This document shows, in pieces, positions 52,353-62,830 of a stretch of DNA of 64,000 bases. Origin of the DNA: Aegilops tauschii subsp. strangulata. Its lineage: Eukaryota; Streptophyta; Magnoliopsida; Poales; Poaceae. Location of the stretch: NCBI RefSeq assembly GCF_002575655.3, contig NC_053036.3, forward strand, positions 158,448,627 through 158,512,626, read 5' to 3'. Both the position numbers and the translations under genes were made by a program. Positions within the stretch are counted from its first letter, which is position 1. Each line of letters starts with the position of its first letter. The notes under the pieces are model-generated. The model was not told the origin of the DNA, did no database searches, and saw only the letters and a list, made by a program, of their open reading frames with translations.

Positions 52353-54461
52353 ATGTCTGATCAAAGTAATAGTTAGAACAAGTCTGAAGAGCGGATTCAG
52401 TTGAGTGAGGGCACTAGTCCCTCAGGGAGCTATGATGAGGGCAGCAGGAGCACACCTTGTAACTTGCCAAAGGCAGCTACCAGGACAAGGAAGAAGGAAA
52501 CTTCAGATTCTGAAGATGAAAATTATGTGGCTGTTGAGGAGGAGGCCACTTCCAGAAAGAAAGTGCTGAAGAAGGAATATAGCACTGCTGCTGCAACAAA
52601 GCCTGGACTGAAAACAAAGGCTCTAGCAAGAAGGGTTCCAATGTCAAAAGCCAGAGCCTCAACTGCTGAAGCTTCCAAGCCAAAGAAAGTTGCCACAGGT
52701 GAAACTATGAAGTTCACAATTGAATCAGATGATGGTGAAGTAGCAGGTGATGGTAAGAAGAAGAAGAGGGCAAGAACCACTACTGCTAGAGTTCTTGGCA
52801 AGCCCTCAATGAAGAAGGATTCTGAAGGAGAAGAGGAAGAGGAAGAGGATGCTGCACTAGCACCAAAAACTCAGAAGCTCATGGGAGATGCAATCAGATC
52901 AGGGGCTGCTCCATCTAAGCCCAAAGCTGCTCCCAAGGCTGCTGCTCCAGCCCCAAAGCCTAAACCCAAGAGAAGCACCAGGAACATTCCTGCTGAGGAG
53001 AAGAACAAGGCCCCAGTGCCTGAAGCTGCTGAAGAAGAAGAAGAAGACTCACTTGGTTTGAGAAAGCTGAAGCCCAAGATCCCTGACCACAATGATGCAC
53101 ATCCTGTTGCAGAGAACATGAAAATCAGGAAGGATTCAGGACTGAGATTGTGGAGATAGTCTGATCCATATGCTGTCAGGATGAGAACTGCTGTTGACTA
53201 CAGGTTTCACACTAAGGAATAGCAAGACTTTTATGAGACAGTTTTGCTTGACAAGAAACCCATTGTGTGTGACATGAGATGGGTTGACTGGGAGTACATC
53301 AAGGAGAATGAAGATCACTATCCTGGAGTATATGACAGCTTCAAGGCATGTGGAGTTGACACTTTTGTTGCCCAGCTCACCAAGTGGAATGATGAGCTGA
53401 TCATGCAGTTTTACTCCACTGCACACTTCTACCCAGATGGAAAGATAGTTTGGATGTCTGAAGGTACAAGGTACCAATCCACTGTTGAAGAATGGGCTCA
53501 GTTGATCAATGCTACAGAAGAAAATGAGGATGACTTGGATGTTTATGCTGAGAAGAAGAAAGACCACAACACTATGGCCAACATGTACAGAGCGATCCCA
53601 GATGATGCTCTGGAAACTCATAAGTTTGGATCTGTCCACTTTTTGTTGTCTGGTTTGCCTACCATAAATTGGATCCTAAGGCACACTCTGCTCCCTATGT
53701 CAGGTGATCACAAGATGATCAGAGGACATGCTATCAACTTGCTACATTTGTTTGATGTGCCTCAAAAATTCAAAGTCATGAGTCTTATTGTGGAGACAAT
53801 CAAGAGGACAGCAGCTGATCAGAAGAGAAGTTGTGGGTATGCCCCACACATTCAGGAGCTCATCAACTCCAAGATGGGCAAAGGCAAATATCTACTGGAC
53901 AAGGAGCACCTGCCCATCTACCCTGAATTTGAAGACAACACAGTTGTCATGAATGAGAATGAACCATCTTCAGCTCAAGCACATGAGAAGAGAGAGAAGG
54001 CAAGGCCAGAGAAAGCTACAAAGATGCCAACTGTTGAAGAGGCATCTCAAGTGTTCTTGAAATCCAAACAAGATCAACTTGGATATCTGATCCAATCCAC
54101 TTTGAGGATTGAGAAGGGCTTGGCCACCCTGACTCAAAACCAGGAGAGTTTGGAGAGGATCATTGAGCAGAAGTTCTATGATCTGGATGTCAAGGTAACT
54201 GAGATCCAAACTGCAGTTGAGCAGCTACAGGAGGAAGCAGAGGAGAAGGAGGACAAGTCTACTACAGATGCTTTTGCTAGAGCGCCCAGAGGACAGAGAT
54301 CTGCTGCAGTGCCAGTCACAGATACTAGACCTACAACATCAGCTCCAGCAGCTACAGCTCCAGTGCCACCTCTAGTAGCCACTCCACCAGCTCCAGCTAC
54401 ATCAAGAGAAGCTTTCGTCCTTGGAGTCATCTCAACACCTCCTACCAAGGATCAAGCCTGA
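52353..54461 (+). pseudogene. env-like ORF of pol-less Sirevirus (three stops)
   Basis: One frame of 703 codons from the ATG at 52353 to the stop at 54459-54461, broken only by three TAG codons (52374, 53157, 53220). In order: a Ser/Glu/Lys-rich start, Lys/Arg-rich and Ala/Pro/Lys-rich low complexity with acidic runs (residues about 20-260), a folded core (WVDWEYIKENEDHYPGVYDS, KWNDELIMQFYSTAHFYPDG, TINWILRHTLLPMSGDHKMI), a coiled coil (LIQSTLRIEKGLATLTQNQE) and an Ala/Pro/Thr tail. The core parallels the Maximus-like env-like core at 27470-27870. No signal peptide, membrane segment or cleavage site is visible, so a true envelope role is not supported. Confidence 0.82.
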
Positions 54462-54510
54462 GAGTCGTTTAGCACTATGCATTTTTGAACTTTTTGGTAA
54501 CTTGTTGCCA

Positions 54511-54957
54511 AAGGGGGAGGAAAATGTATAGATCATAGGCTTCGAGAGAGACTATTTCTTTTTTATCTCTCTTGCTATTTTGGTTGAAACTTCTTATTGT
54601 GTGCTTGTGAGATACTTGTTTGATCATGTGTTTGATCATATGCTACCCTTAGTGCTTCTTGGATGATATTATATCTTATATCCTTATATGATCATTCACT
54701 TGCTTGGTGATGAGTGCATGCTTTTAACTTCTATCATTTTGAGCGCTCCACCAAGATGTATGTGACATGGAAGAGTAACCCATGATCCTAATCGATTGTG
54801 CATTTGCATTCAAAAGCAAATTTTTAAATAATGCACAAATTTAGGGGGAGCTCTTGCTCATCACATACTTCTCAAAGCGATGATGTTTTTCAATCTTATT
54901 ATCATTTGTCGAAGCTTTGATCTATATGTTGTCATCAATTACCAAAAAGGGGGAGAT
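54511..54957 (+). promoter_or_regulatory. Multiple PPT-like tracts before 3' LTR
   Basis: AAAGGGGGAGGAAAA at 54510, TTTAGGGGGAGCTC at 54840 and AAAAAGGGGGAGAT at 54944-54957, directly before the 3' LTR. Number, order and wording match the Maximus-like element. Confidence 0.82.
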
Positions 54958-55824
54958 TGAAAGTGCAACTATCCCTGGGTGGTTTTGGTAATTCCTAACA
55001 ACATATAGCTCATTGAGCTAATGTTATTTCAAGATAAACATTTCAGGAAAGCTCAATGATTGGCATGGCATGGATGAGAAAAGTGGACCCCTCAAAATAC
55101 TAAGGACAAAGGATTGTCTCAAGCTCAAAGCACAAGACTCTATATTTTTTCATTTTATGTGATCCAAGATCACATTGAGTCCATAGGAAAAGCCAATACT
55201 ATCAAGAGAGGATGAGGTGTTGCTTAATAGCTTGCTTGCTCGAAGTGCTTAGTGATATGCTCCAAAACCCTCAACTACTTTCTCACATCCACATATGTCC
55301 CAAACCAAAAGTCAAACTCGGCCCCACCGAAACTATCTATCCGGCGCCACTGAGTTTAATTGACATAGCCACTGCCAGAAACCCTAGTCTTTTCGGTCTC
55401 ACCGATAGGGATCTTGGTCTCACCGAGATGGGATTGTAATCTCTCTGTTTCCCTTCGTAACGTTTCGGTCAAACCAAGATGAGCGATCGGTCCCACCGAG
55501 ATTGCAATGCAAATGCTATGTTTCCTTTTCATAACGTTTCGTCCAACCGAGATGAGCGAATCGGTCCCACCGAGTTTGCCTGACCAACTCTCTGTTTGTC
55601 CATTACCAAAATCGGTCTCACCGAGTTTGTGTAATCGGTCGCACTGAGATTACATTATGCCCTAACCCTAACGAAATCGGTCTCACCGAGTTGACGTGTC
55701 GGTCCCACCGAAAATCCTAACGGTCACATTATGAACTAAATCGGTCTGACCGAGTTTAACGATTCGGTCCCACCGAGTTTGGTAAATTGTGTGTAACGGT
55801 TAGATTTTGTGTGGAGGCTATATA
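54958..55824 (+). repeat. 3' LTR of pol-less Sirevirus, interrupted by Angela
   Basis: It follows the 5' LTR base for base apart from scattered changes up to 'gtgtggaggctatata', where the Angela element enters within the TATA region (equivalent to 47558). It has the palindrome array again, with one extra unit near 55404-55430. Confidence 0.9.
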
Positions 55825-57521
55825 TGTTGGAAATATGCCCTAGAGGCAATAATAAATAGTTATTATTATATTTCTTTGTTCATGATAATTGTCTATTGTT
55901 CATGCTATAATTGTGTTATCCGGAAATCGTAATACATGTGTGAATACATAGACCACAACGTGTCCCTAGTAAGCCTCTAGTTGACTAGCTTGTTGATCAA
56001 CAGATAGTCATGGTTTCCTAACTATGGACATTGGATGTCATTGATAACGGGATCACATCATTAGGAGAATGATGTGATGGACAAGACCCAATCCTAAGCA
56101 TAGCACAAAAGATCGTGTAGTTTGTTTGCTAGAGCTTTTACCCATGTCAAGTATCATTTCCTTAGACCATGAGATCGTGCAACTCCCGGATACCGTAGGA
56201 GTGCTTTGGGTGTGCCAAACGTCACAACGTAACTGGGTGACTATAAAGGTAACTACGGGTATCTCCGAAAGTGTCTGTTGAGTTGGCACGAATCGAGACT
56301 GGGATTTGTCACTCCGTATGACGGAGAGGTATCTCTGGGCCCACTCGGTAATGCATCATCATAATGAGCTCAATGTGACTAAGGAGTTAGCCGCGGGATC
56401 ATGCATTACGGTACGAGTAAAGTGACTTGCCGGTAACGAGATTGAACAAGGTATTGGGATACCGACGATCGAATCTCGGGCAAGTAACGTACCGATTGGC
56501 AAAGGGAATTGTATACGGGATTGATTGAATCCTCGACATCGTGGTTCATCCGATGAGATCATCGTGGAACATGTGGGAGCCAACATGGGTATCCAGATCC
56601 TGCTGTTGGTTATTGACCGGAGAGGCGTCTCGGTCATGTCTGCATGTCTCCCAAACCCGTAGGGTATACACACTTAAGGTTCGGTGACGCTAGGGTTGTA
56701 GAGATATGAGTATGCGGAAACCCGAAAGTTGTTCGGAGTCCCGGATGAGATCCCGGACGTCACGAGGAGTTCCGGAATGGTCCGGAGGTGAACAATTATA
56801 TATAGGAAGTCTAGTTTTGGCCACCGGGAAAGTTTCGGGGGTTATCGGTATTGTACCGGGACCACCGAAAGGGTCCCGGGTGGGGCCACCTATCCCGGAG
56901 GGCCCCAGCTGAAGTGGGAAGGGAACCAGCCCTTAGTGGGCTGGGGCGCCCCCCCTTGGGCCTCCCCCTGCGCCTAGGGTTGGAAACCCTAGGGGTGGGG
57001 GGCGCCCCACTTGCCTTGGGGGGCAAGCTTCCCCCCTGGCCACAGCCCCCCCTTGTAGATGGGATCCAGGGCCGGCGCCCCCCTCCCAGGGGGCCTATAT
57101 ATAGTGGGGGGAGGGAGGGCAGCAGCACTACAGCCCCGGCGCCTCCCTCACCCCCTGCAACACCTCTCCCTCCCGCTAGTGCTTGGCGAAGCCCTGCCGG
57201 GATCCCGCTACTTCCACCACCACGCCGTCGTGCTGCTGGATCTCCATCAACCTCTCCTTCCCCCTTAATGGATCAAGAAGGAGGAGACGTCGCTGCTCCG
57301 TACGTGTATTGAACGCGGAGGTGCCGTCCGTTCGGCACTCGGTCATCCGTGATTTGGATCACGACGAGTACGACTCCATCAACCCCGTTCACTTGAACAC
57401 TTCCGCTCGCGATCTACAAGGGTATGTAGATGCACTCCTTTCCCCTCGTTGCTAGTAAACTCCATAGATGGATCTTGGTGATGTGTAGAAAATTTTAGAA
57501 ATTCTGCAACGATACGCAACA
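55825..57521 (+). repeat. 5' LTR of Angela-type element
   Basis: 1697 bp, TGTTGG...GCAACA. TATA box TATATATAG at 57096. A very GC-rich segment (56870-57170) lies around the transcription start. Frames inside it are not genes. Confidence 0.92.
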
Positions 57522-57522
57522 G

Positions 57523-57536
57523 TGGCATCATGAGCC
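57523..57536 (+). other. Primer binding site (initiator-Met tRNA)
   Basis: 'tggcatcatgagcc' immediately after the 5' LTR; one or two changes from the BARE-type PBS. Confidence 0.78.
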
Positions 57537-58818
57537 AGGCCTATGCGTAGTTACTATGCACGAGTAGAACACAAAGCAGTTGTGGGCGTAGATGTTGTCA
57601 ATTCTTCTTGCCACTACTAGTCTTGTCTTGTTTCGGCGGTATTGTGGGATGAAGCGGCCCGGACCAACCTTACACGTACGCTTACGTGAGACAGGTTCCA
57701 CCGACTGACATGCACTAGTTGCATAAGGTGGCTAGCGGGTGTCTATCTCTCCCACTTTAGTCGGAACGGATTCGATGAAAAGGGTCCTTATGAAGGGTAA
57801 ATAGAAATTGGCATATAACGTTGTGGTTTTACGTAGGTAAGAAACGTTCTTGCTAGAAACCTATAGAAGCCACGTAAAAACTTGCAACAACAATTAGAGG
57901 ACGTCTAACTTGTTTTTGCAGCATGTGCCTTGTGATGTGATATGGCCAGAAGATGTGATGAATGATATATGTGATGTATGAGATTGATCATATTCTTGTA
58001 ATAGGAACCACGACTTGCATGTCGATGAGTATGACAACCGGCAGGAGCCATAGGAGTTGTCTTTATTTTTTGTATGACCTGCGTGTCATTGAATAACGCC
58101 ATGTAAATTACTTTACTTTATTGCTAAACGCGTTAGCCATAGAAGTAGAAGTAATCGTTGGCGTGACAACTTCATGAAGACACAATGATGGAGATCATGG
58201 TGTCATGCCGGTGACGAAGATGATCATGGCGCCCCGAAGATGGAGATCAAAGGAGCAAAATGATATTGGCCATATCATGTCACTATTTGATTACATGTGA
58301 TGTTTATCATGTTATGCATCTTATTTGCTTAGAACGACGGTAGTAAGTAAGATGATCCCTTATAATAATTTCAAGAAAGTGTTCCCCCTAACTGTGCACC
58401 GTTGCGAAGGTTCGTTGTTTCGAAGCACCACGTGATGATCGGGTGTGATAGATTCTAACGTTCGCATACAACGGGTGTTAACGAGCCTAGCATGTACAGA
58501 CATGGCCTCGGAACACACGCAATACACTTAGGTTGACTTGACGAGCCTAGCATGTACAGACATGGCCTCGGAACACGGAAGACCGAAAGGTCGAGCATGA
58601 GTCGTATAGAAGATACGATCAACATGGAGATGTTCACCGATCTTGACTAGTCCGTCTCACGTGATGATCGGACACGGCCTAGTTAACTCGGATCATGTTT
58701 CACTTAGATGACTGGAGGGATGTCTATCTGAGTGGGAGTTCATTGAATAATTTGATTAGATGAACTTAATTATCATGAACTTAGTCTAAAATCTTTACAA
58801 ATATGTCTTGTAGATCAA
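57537..58818 (+). other. Long untranslated leader of Angela-type element
   Basis: 1.28 kb without coding signal between the PBS and the gag ATG, normal for BARE/Angela. It includes the 60-bp-spaced duplication at 58481-58576. Confidence 0.7.
58481..58576. repeat. 36-bp direct repeat, period 60 bp, in leader
   Basis: 'acgagcctagcatgtacaga' and 16 further bases occur at 58481-58516 and, without change, at 58541-58576. Confidence 0.88.
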
Positions 58819-59997
58819 ATGGCCCACGTTGCCCTCAACTTCAACGCGTTCCTAGAGAAAACCAAGCTGAAAGATGATGGCAGCAACTATACGGACTGGG
58901 TCCGGAACCTGAGGATCATCCTCATAGCTGCCAAGAAAGATTATGTCCTAGAAGCACCGCTAGGTGAAGCACCCATCCCAGAGAACCAAGACGTTATGAA
59001 TTCTTGGCAATCACGTGCTGATGATTACTCCCTCGTTCAGTGCGGCATGCTTTACAGCTTAGAACCGGGGCTCCAAAAGCGTTTTGAGAAACATGGAGCA
59101 TATGAGATGTTCGAAGAGCTGAAAATGGTTTTCCAAGCTCATGCCCGGGTCGAGAGATATGAAGTCTCCGACAAGTTCTTCAGTTGTAAAATGGAGGAAA
59201 ATAGTTCATTCAGTGAGCACATACTCAGAATGTCTGGGTTACACAACCGCTTGTCTCAGCTGGGAGTGAATCTCCCGGATGACGCGGTCATTGACAGAAT
59301 CCTTCAGTCGCTTCCACCAAGCTACAAGAGCTTTGTGATGAACTTCAATATGCAGGGGATGGAAAAGACCATTCCTGAGGTATATTCAATGCTGAAATCA
59401 GCGGAGGTGGAGATCAAAAAGGAACATCAAGTGTTGATGGTGAATAAAACCACTAAATTCAAGAAAGGCAAGGGTAAGAAGAACTTCAAGAAAGACGGCA
59501 AGGGAGTTGCCGCGCCCGGTAAACCAGTTGCCGGGAAGAAGCCAAGGAATGGACCCAAGCCTGAGACTGAGTGCTTTTATTGCAAGGGAAGTGGTCACTG
59601 GAAGCGGAACTGCCCCAAATATTTAGTGGACAAGAAGGCCGGCAACACCAAAGGTATATGTGATATACATGTAATTGATGTGTACCTTACCAGTACTCGT
59701 AGTAGCTCCTGGGTATTTGATACCGGTGCGGTTGCTCATATTTGTAAGTCAACACAGGAGCTGCGAAATAAACGGAGACTGGCGAAGGACGAGGTGACGA
59801 TGCGCGTCGGGAATGGTTCCAAGGTCGATGTGATCGCCGTCGGCATGCTACCTCTACATTTACCTACGGGATTAGTTTTAAACCTCAATAATTGTTATTT
59901 AGTGCCAGCTTTGAGCATGAACATTGTATCTGGATCTCGTTTAATGCGAGATGGCACTCATTTAAATCCGAGAATAATGGTTGTTCTATTTATATGA
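58819..59997 (+). pseudogene. Gag and protease of Angela-type element (frameshift at end)
   Basis: The ATG at 58819 starts MAHVALNFNAFLEKTKLKDD. The Gag domain follows (NYTDWVRNLRIILIAAKKDY, MFEELKMVFQAHARVERYEV, NLPDDAVIDRILQSLPPSYK), then a Lys-rich linker, the zinc knuckle CFYCKGSGHWKRNCP (59572-59616) and the protease active site WVFDTGAVAHIC (Asp-Thr-Gly, 59710-59745). One base is lost near 59955, moving the true frame into 59892-61244. Intact apart from that, so this part of the polyprotein could be made. Confidence 0.92.
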
Positions 59998-61244
59998 GAG
60001 ATATGTTTTATGGTCATGCCCCGCTGGTCAATGGTTTATTCTTGATGAATCTCGAACGTGATGTTACACATATTCATAGTGTGAATACCAAAAGATGTAA
60101 AGTTGATAACGATAGTCCCACATACTTGTGGCATTGCCGCCTTGGTCCCATTGGTGTCAAGCGCATGAAGAAGCTCCATGCAGATGGACTTTTGGAGTCT
60201 CTTGATTACGAATCATTTGACACGTGCGAACCATGCCTCATGGGTAAGATGACCAAGACTCCGTTCTCCAGAACAATGGAGCGAGCAACCAACTTATTGG
60301 AAATCATACATACCGATGTGTGCGGTCCAATGAGTGTTGAGGCTCGCGGTGGCTATCATTATGTTCTCACTGTCACTGATGACTTGAGTGGATATGGGTA
60401 TGTTTACCTAATGAAACACAAGTCTGAGACCTTTGAAAAGTTCAAGGAATTTCAGAGTGAGGTTGAGAATCAACATGACAGGAAAATAAAGTTCTTACGA
60501 TCAGATCGTGGAGGGGAATATTTAAGTCATGAATTTGGCACACACTTAAGGAAATGTGGAATCGTTTCACAACTCACGCCGCCTGGAACACCTCAGCGAA
60601 ATGGTGTGTCCGAACGTCGTAATCGCACTCTATTGGATATGGTGCGATCTATGATGTCTCTTACCGATCTACCGCTCTCATTTTGGGGCTATGCTTTAGA
60701 GACGGCCGCATTCACTTTAAATAGGGCTCCGTCGAAATCCGTTGAGACGACACCGTATGAATTATGGTTTGGGAAGAAACCTAAGCTGTCGTTTCTAAAA
60801 GTTTGGGGATGCGATGCTTATGTCAAGAAACTTCAACCTGAAAAGCTCGAACCCAAGTCGGAAAAATGCGTCTTCATAGGATACCCTAAGGAAACCATTG
60901 GGTATACCTTCTACCTCAGATCCGAAGGCAAGATCTTTGTTGCCAAGAACGGGTCCTTTCTGGAGAAAGAGTTTCTCTCGAAAGAATTAAGTGGGAGGAA
61001 AGTGGAACTTGATGAGGTGATAGTCACCCCTTCCGAACCGGAAAGTAGCGCAGCGCGGGAAGATGTTCCTGTGGTGCCTACACCGACTGGGGAGGAAGTT
61101 AATGATGATGATCATGAAGCTTTGGATCAAGTTACTGCTGAACTTCGTAGGTCCACAAGGACACGTTCCGCACCAGAGTGGTACGGCAACCCTGTCCTGG
61201 AAATCATGTTGTTAGACAACGGTGAACCTTCGAACTATGAATAA
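59958..61244 (+). pseudogene. Integrase of Angela-type element
   Basis: After the frameshift the frame reads GAG-pre-integrase (YLWHCRLGPIGVKRMKKLHA, CEPCLMGKMTKTPF) and the rve core: HTDVCGPMSVEARGGYHYVL (Asp), RSDRGGEYLSHEFGTHLRKC (Asp) and PQRNGVSERRNRTLLDMVRS (Glu). The C-terminal domain follows (WGCDAYVKKLQPEKLEPKSE, CVFIGYPKETIGYTFY). All three catalytic residues are present. The frame ends at TAA 61242-61244 within the linker to RT. In the zinc site LG-P replaces the usual LGH, so one zinc ligand appears lost. Confidence 0.9.
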
Positions 61245-62798
61245 GCGATGGCGGGCCCGGATTCCAACAAATGGCTAGAAGCCATGAAATCCGAGATAGG
61301 ATCCATGTATGAGAACGAAGTATGGACTTTGACTGACTTGCCCGATGATCGGTGAGCCATAGAAAATAAATGGATCTTTAAGAAGAAGACAGACGCGGAT
61401 GGTAATGTAACCATCTACAAGGCTCGACTTGTCGCTAAGGGTTATTGACAAGTTCAAGGGGTTGACTACGATGAGACTTTCTAACCCGTAGCGAAGCTGA
61501 AGTCCGTCCAAATCATGTTAGCAATTGCCGCATACTATGATTATGAGATATGGCAGATGGACGTCAAAACGGCATTCCATAACGGCTTTCTTAAGGAAGA
61601 ATTGTATATGATGCAGCCGGAAGGTTTTGTCGATCCTAAGAATGCTAACAAGGTATGCAAGCTCTAGCGCTCCATCTATGGGCTGGTGTAAGCATCTCGG
61701 AGTTGGAACATTCGTTTTGATGAGATGATCAAAGCGTTTGGATTTACACAGACATATGGAGAAGCCTGTGTTTACAAGAAAGTGAGTGGGAGCTCTGTAG
61801 CATTTCTCATATTATATGTGGATGACATACTATTGATGGGAAATGATATAGAATTCTTGGAAAGTATAAAGGCCTATTTGAATAAGTGTTTTTCAATGAA
61901 GGACCTTGGAGAAGCTGCTTATATATTAGGCATCAAGATCTATAGAGATAGATCAAGACACCTCATTGGTCTTTCACAGAGTACGTACCTTGACAAGATA
62001 TTGAAGAAGTTCAATATGGATCAGTCCAAGAAGGGGTTCTTGCCTGTATTGCAAGGTGTGCAATTGAGCACGGCTCAATGCCCGATCACGGCAGAAGACA
62101 GAGAAAAGATGAGTGTCATCCCCTATGCCTCGGCCATAGGGTCTATTATGTATGCCATGCTGTGTACCAGACCTGATGTGAACCTTGCCGTAAGTTTGGT
62201 AGGAAGGTACCAAAGTAATCCCGGCATGGAACACTGGACAGCGGTCAAGAATATCCTGAAGTACCTGAAAAGGACTAAGGATATGTTTCTCGTATATGGA
62301 GGTGACGAAGAGCTCGTCGTAAAGGGTTACGTCGATGCTAGCTTCGACACAGATCTGGATGACTCGAAGTCACAAACCGGATACATGTATATTTTGAATG
62401 GAGGGGCAGTAAGCTGGTGCAGTTGCAAGCAAAGCGTCGTGGCGGGATCTACATGTGAAGCGGAGTACATGGCAGCCTCGGAGGCAGCACAGGAAGCAGT
62501 CTGGATGAAGGAGTTCATTACCGACCTAGGGGTGATTCCCAATGCGTCGGGCCCGATGACTCTCTTCTGTGACAACACTGGAGCTATTGCCCTTGCCAAG
62601 GAGCCCAGGTTTCATAGAAAGACCAGGCATATCAAGCATCGCTTCAACTCCATTCGTGAAAGTGTTCAAAATGGAGACATAGATATTTGTAAAGTACATA
62701 CGGACCTGAATGTAGCAGATCCGTTGACTAAACCTCTCCCTACAGCAAAACATGATCAACACCAGAACTCTTTGGGTGTTCGATTCATCACAATGTAA
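61245..62798 (+). pseudogene. RT and RNase H of Angela-type element (stop cluster)
   Basis: The integrase frame continues through RT. Stops at 61242, 61353, 61446, 61482, 61665 and 61689 fall within 450 bp; four look like C-to-T changes of CGA, CAA or CAG codons. From 61725 the frame is open for 357 codons, with the RT active site YVDDILLMG near 61815 and RNase H motifs GYVDASFDTDLDDSKSQTGY, STCEAEYMAASEAAQEAVWM and LFCDNTGAIALAKEPRFHRK, and a natural end at 62796-62798. RT upstream blocks (KARLVAKGY, WQMDVKTAFHNGFLKEELYM) are still readable between stops. Confidence 0.9.
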
Positions 62799-62830
62799 CT
62801 AGATTATTGACTCTAGTGCAAGTGGGAGAC

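Larger units (their letters stand above)
46715..55824 (+). mobile_element. Pol-less Sirevirus-like Copia element (Inga-like, name uncertain)
   Basis: The 5' LTR starts TGAAAGTGCAACTATCCCTG at 46715; the 3' LTR starts identically at 54958 and is interrupted at 55825 by an Angela element. The interior has gag (48433-50615), no pol, a second promoter-like region and an env-like ORF (52353-54461), then PPT-like tracts. Bases 46710-46714, gttct, should be the TSD, with the other copy outside the window. Gag, the env-like ORF and the PPTs are Sirevirus features. The lack of RT, RNase H and integrase makes it non-autonomous. Confidence 0.88.

Noticed and set aside
56811..57455. Frames of 90-153 codons in the Angela LTR
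   Set aside because: GC-rich LTR segment, both strands open.
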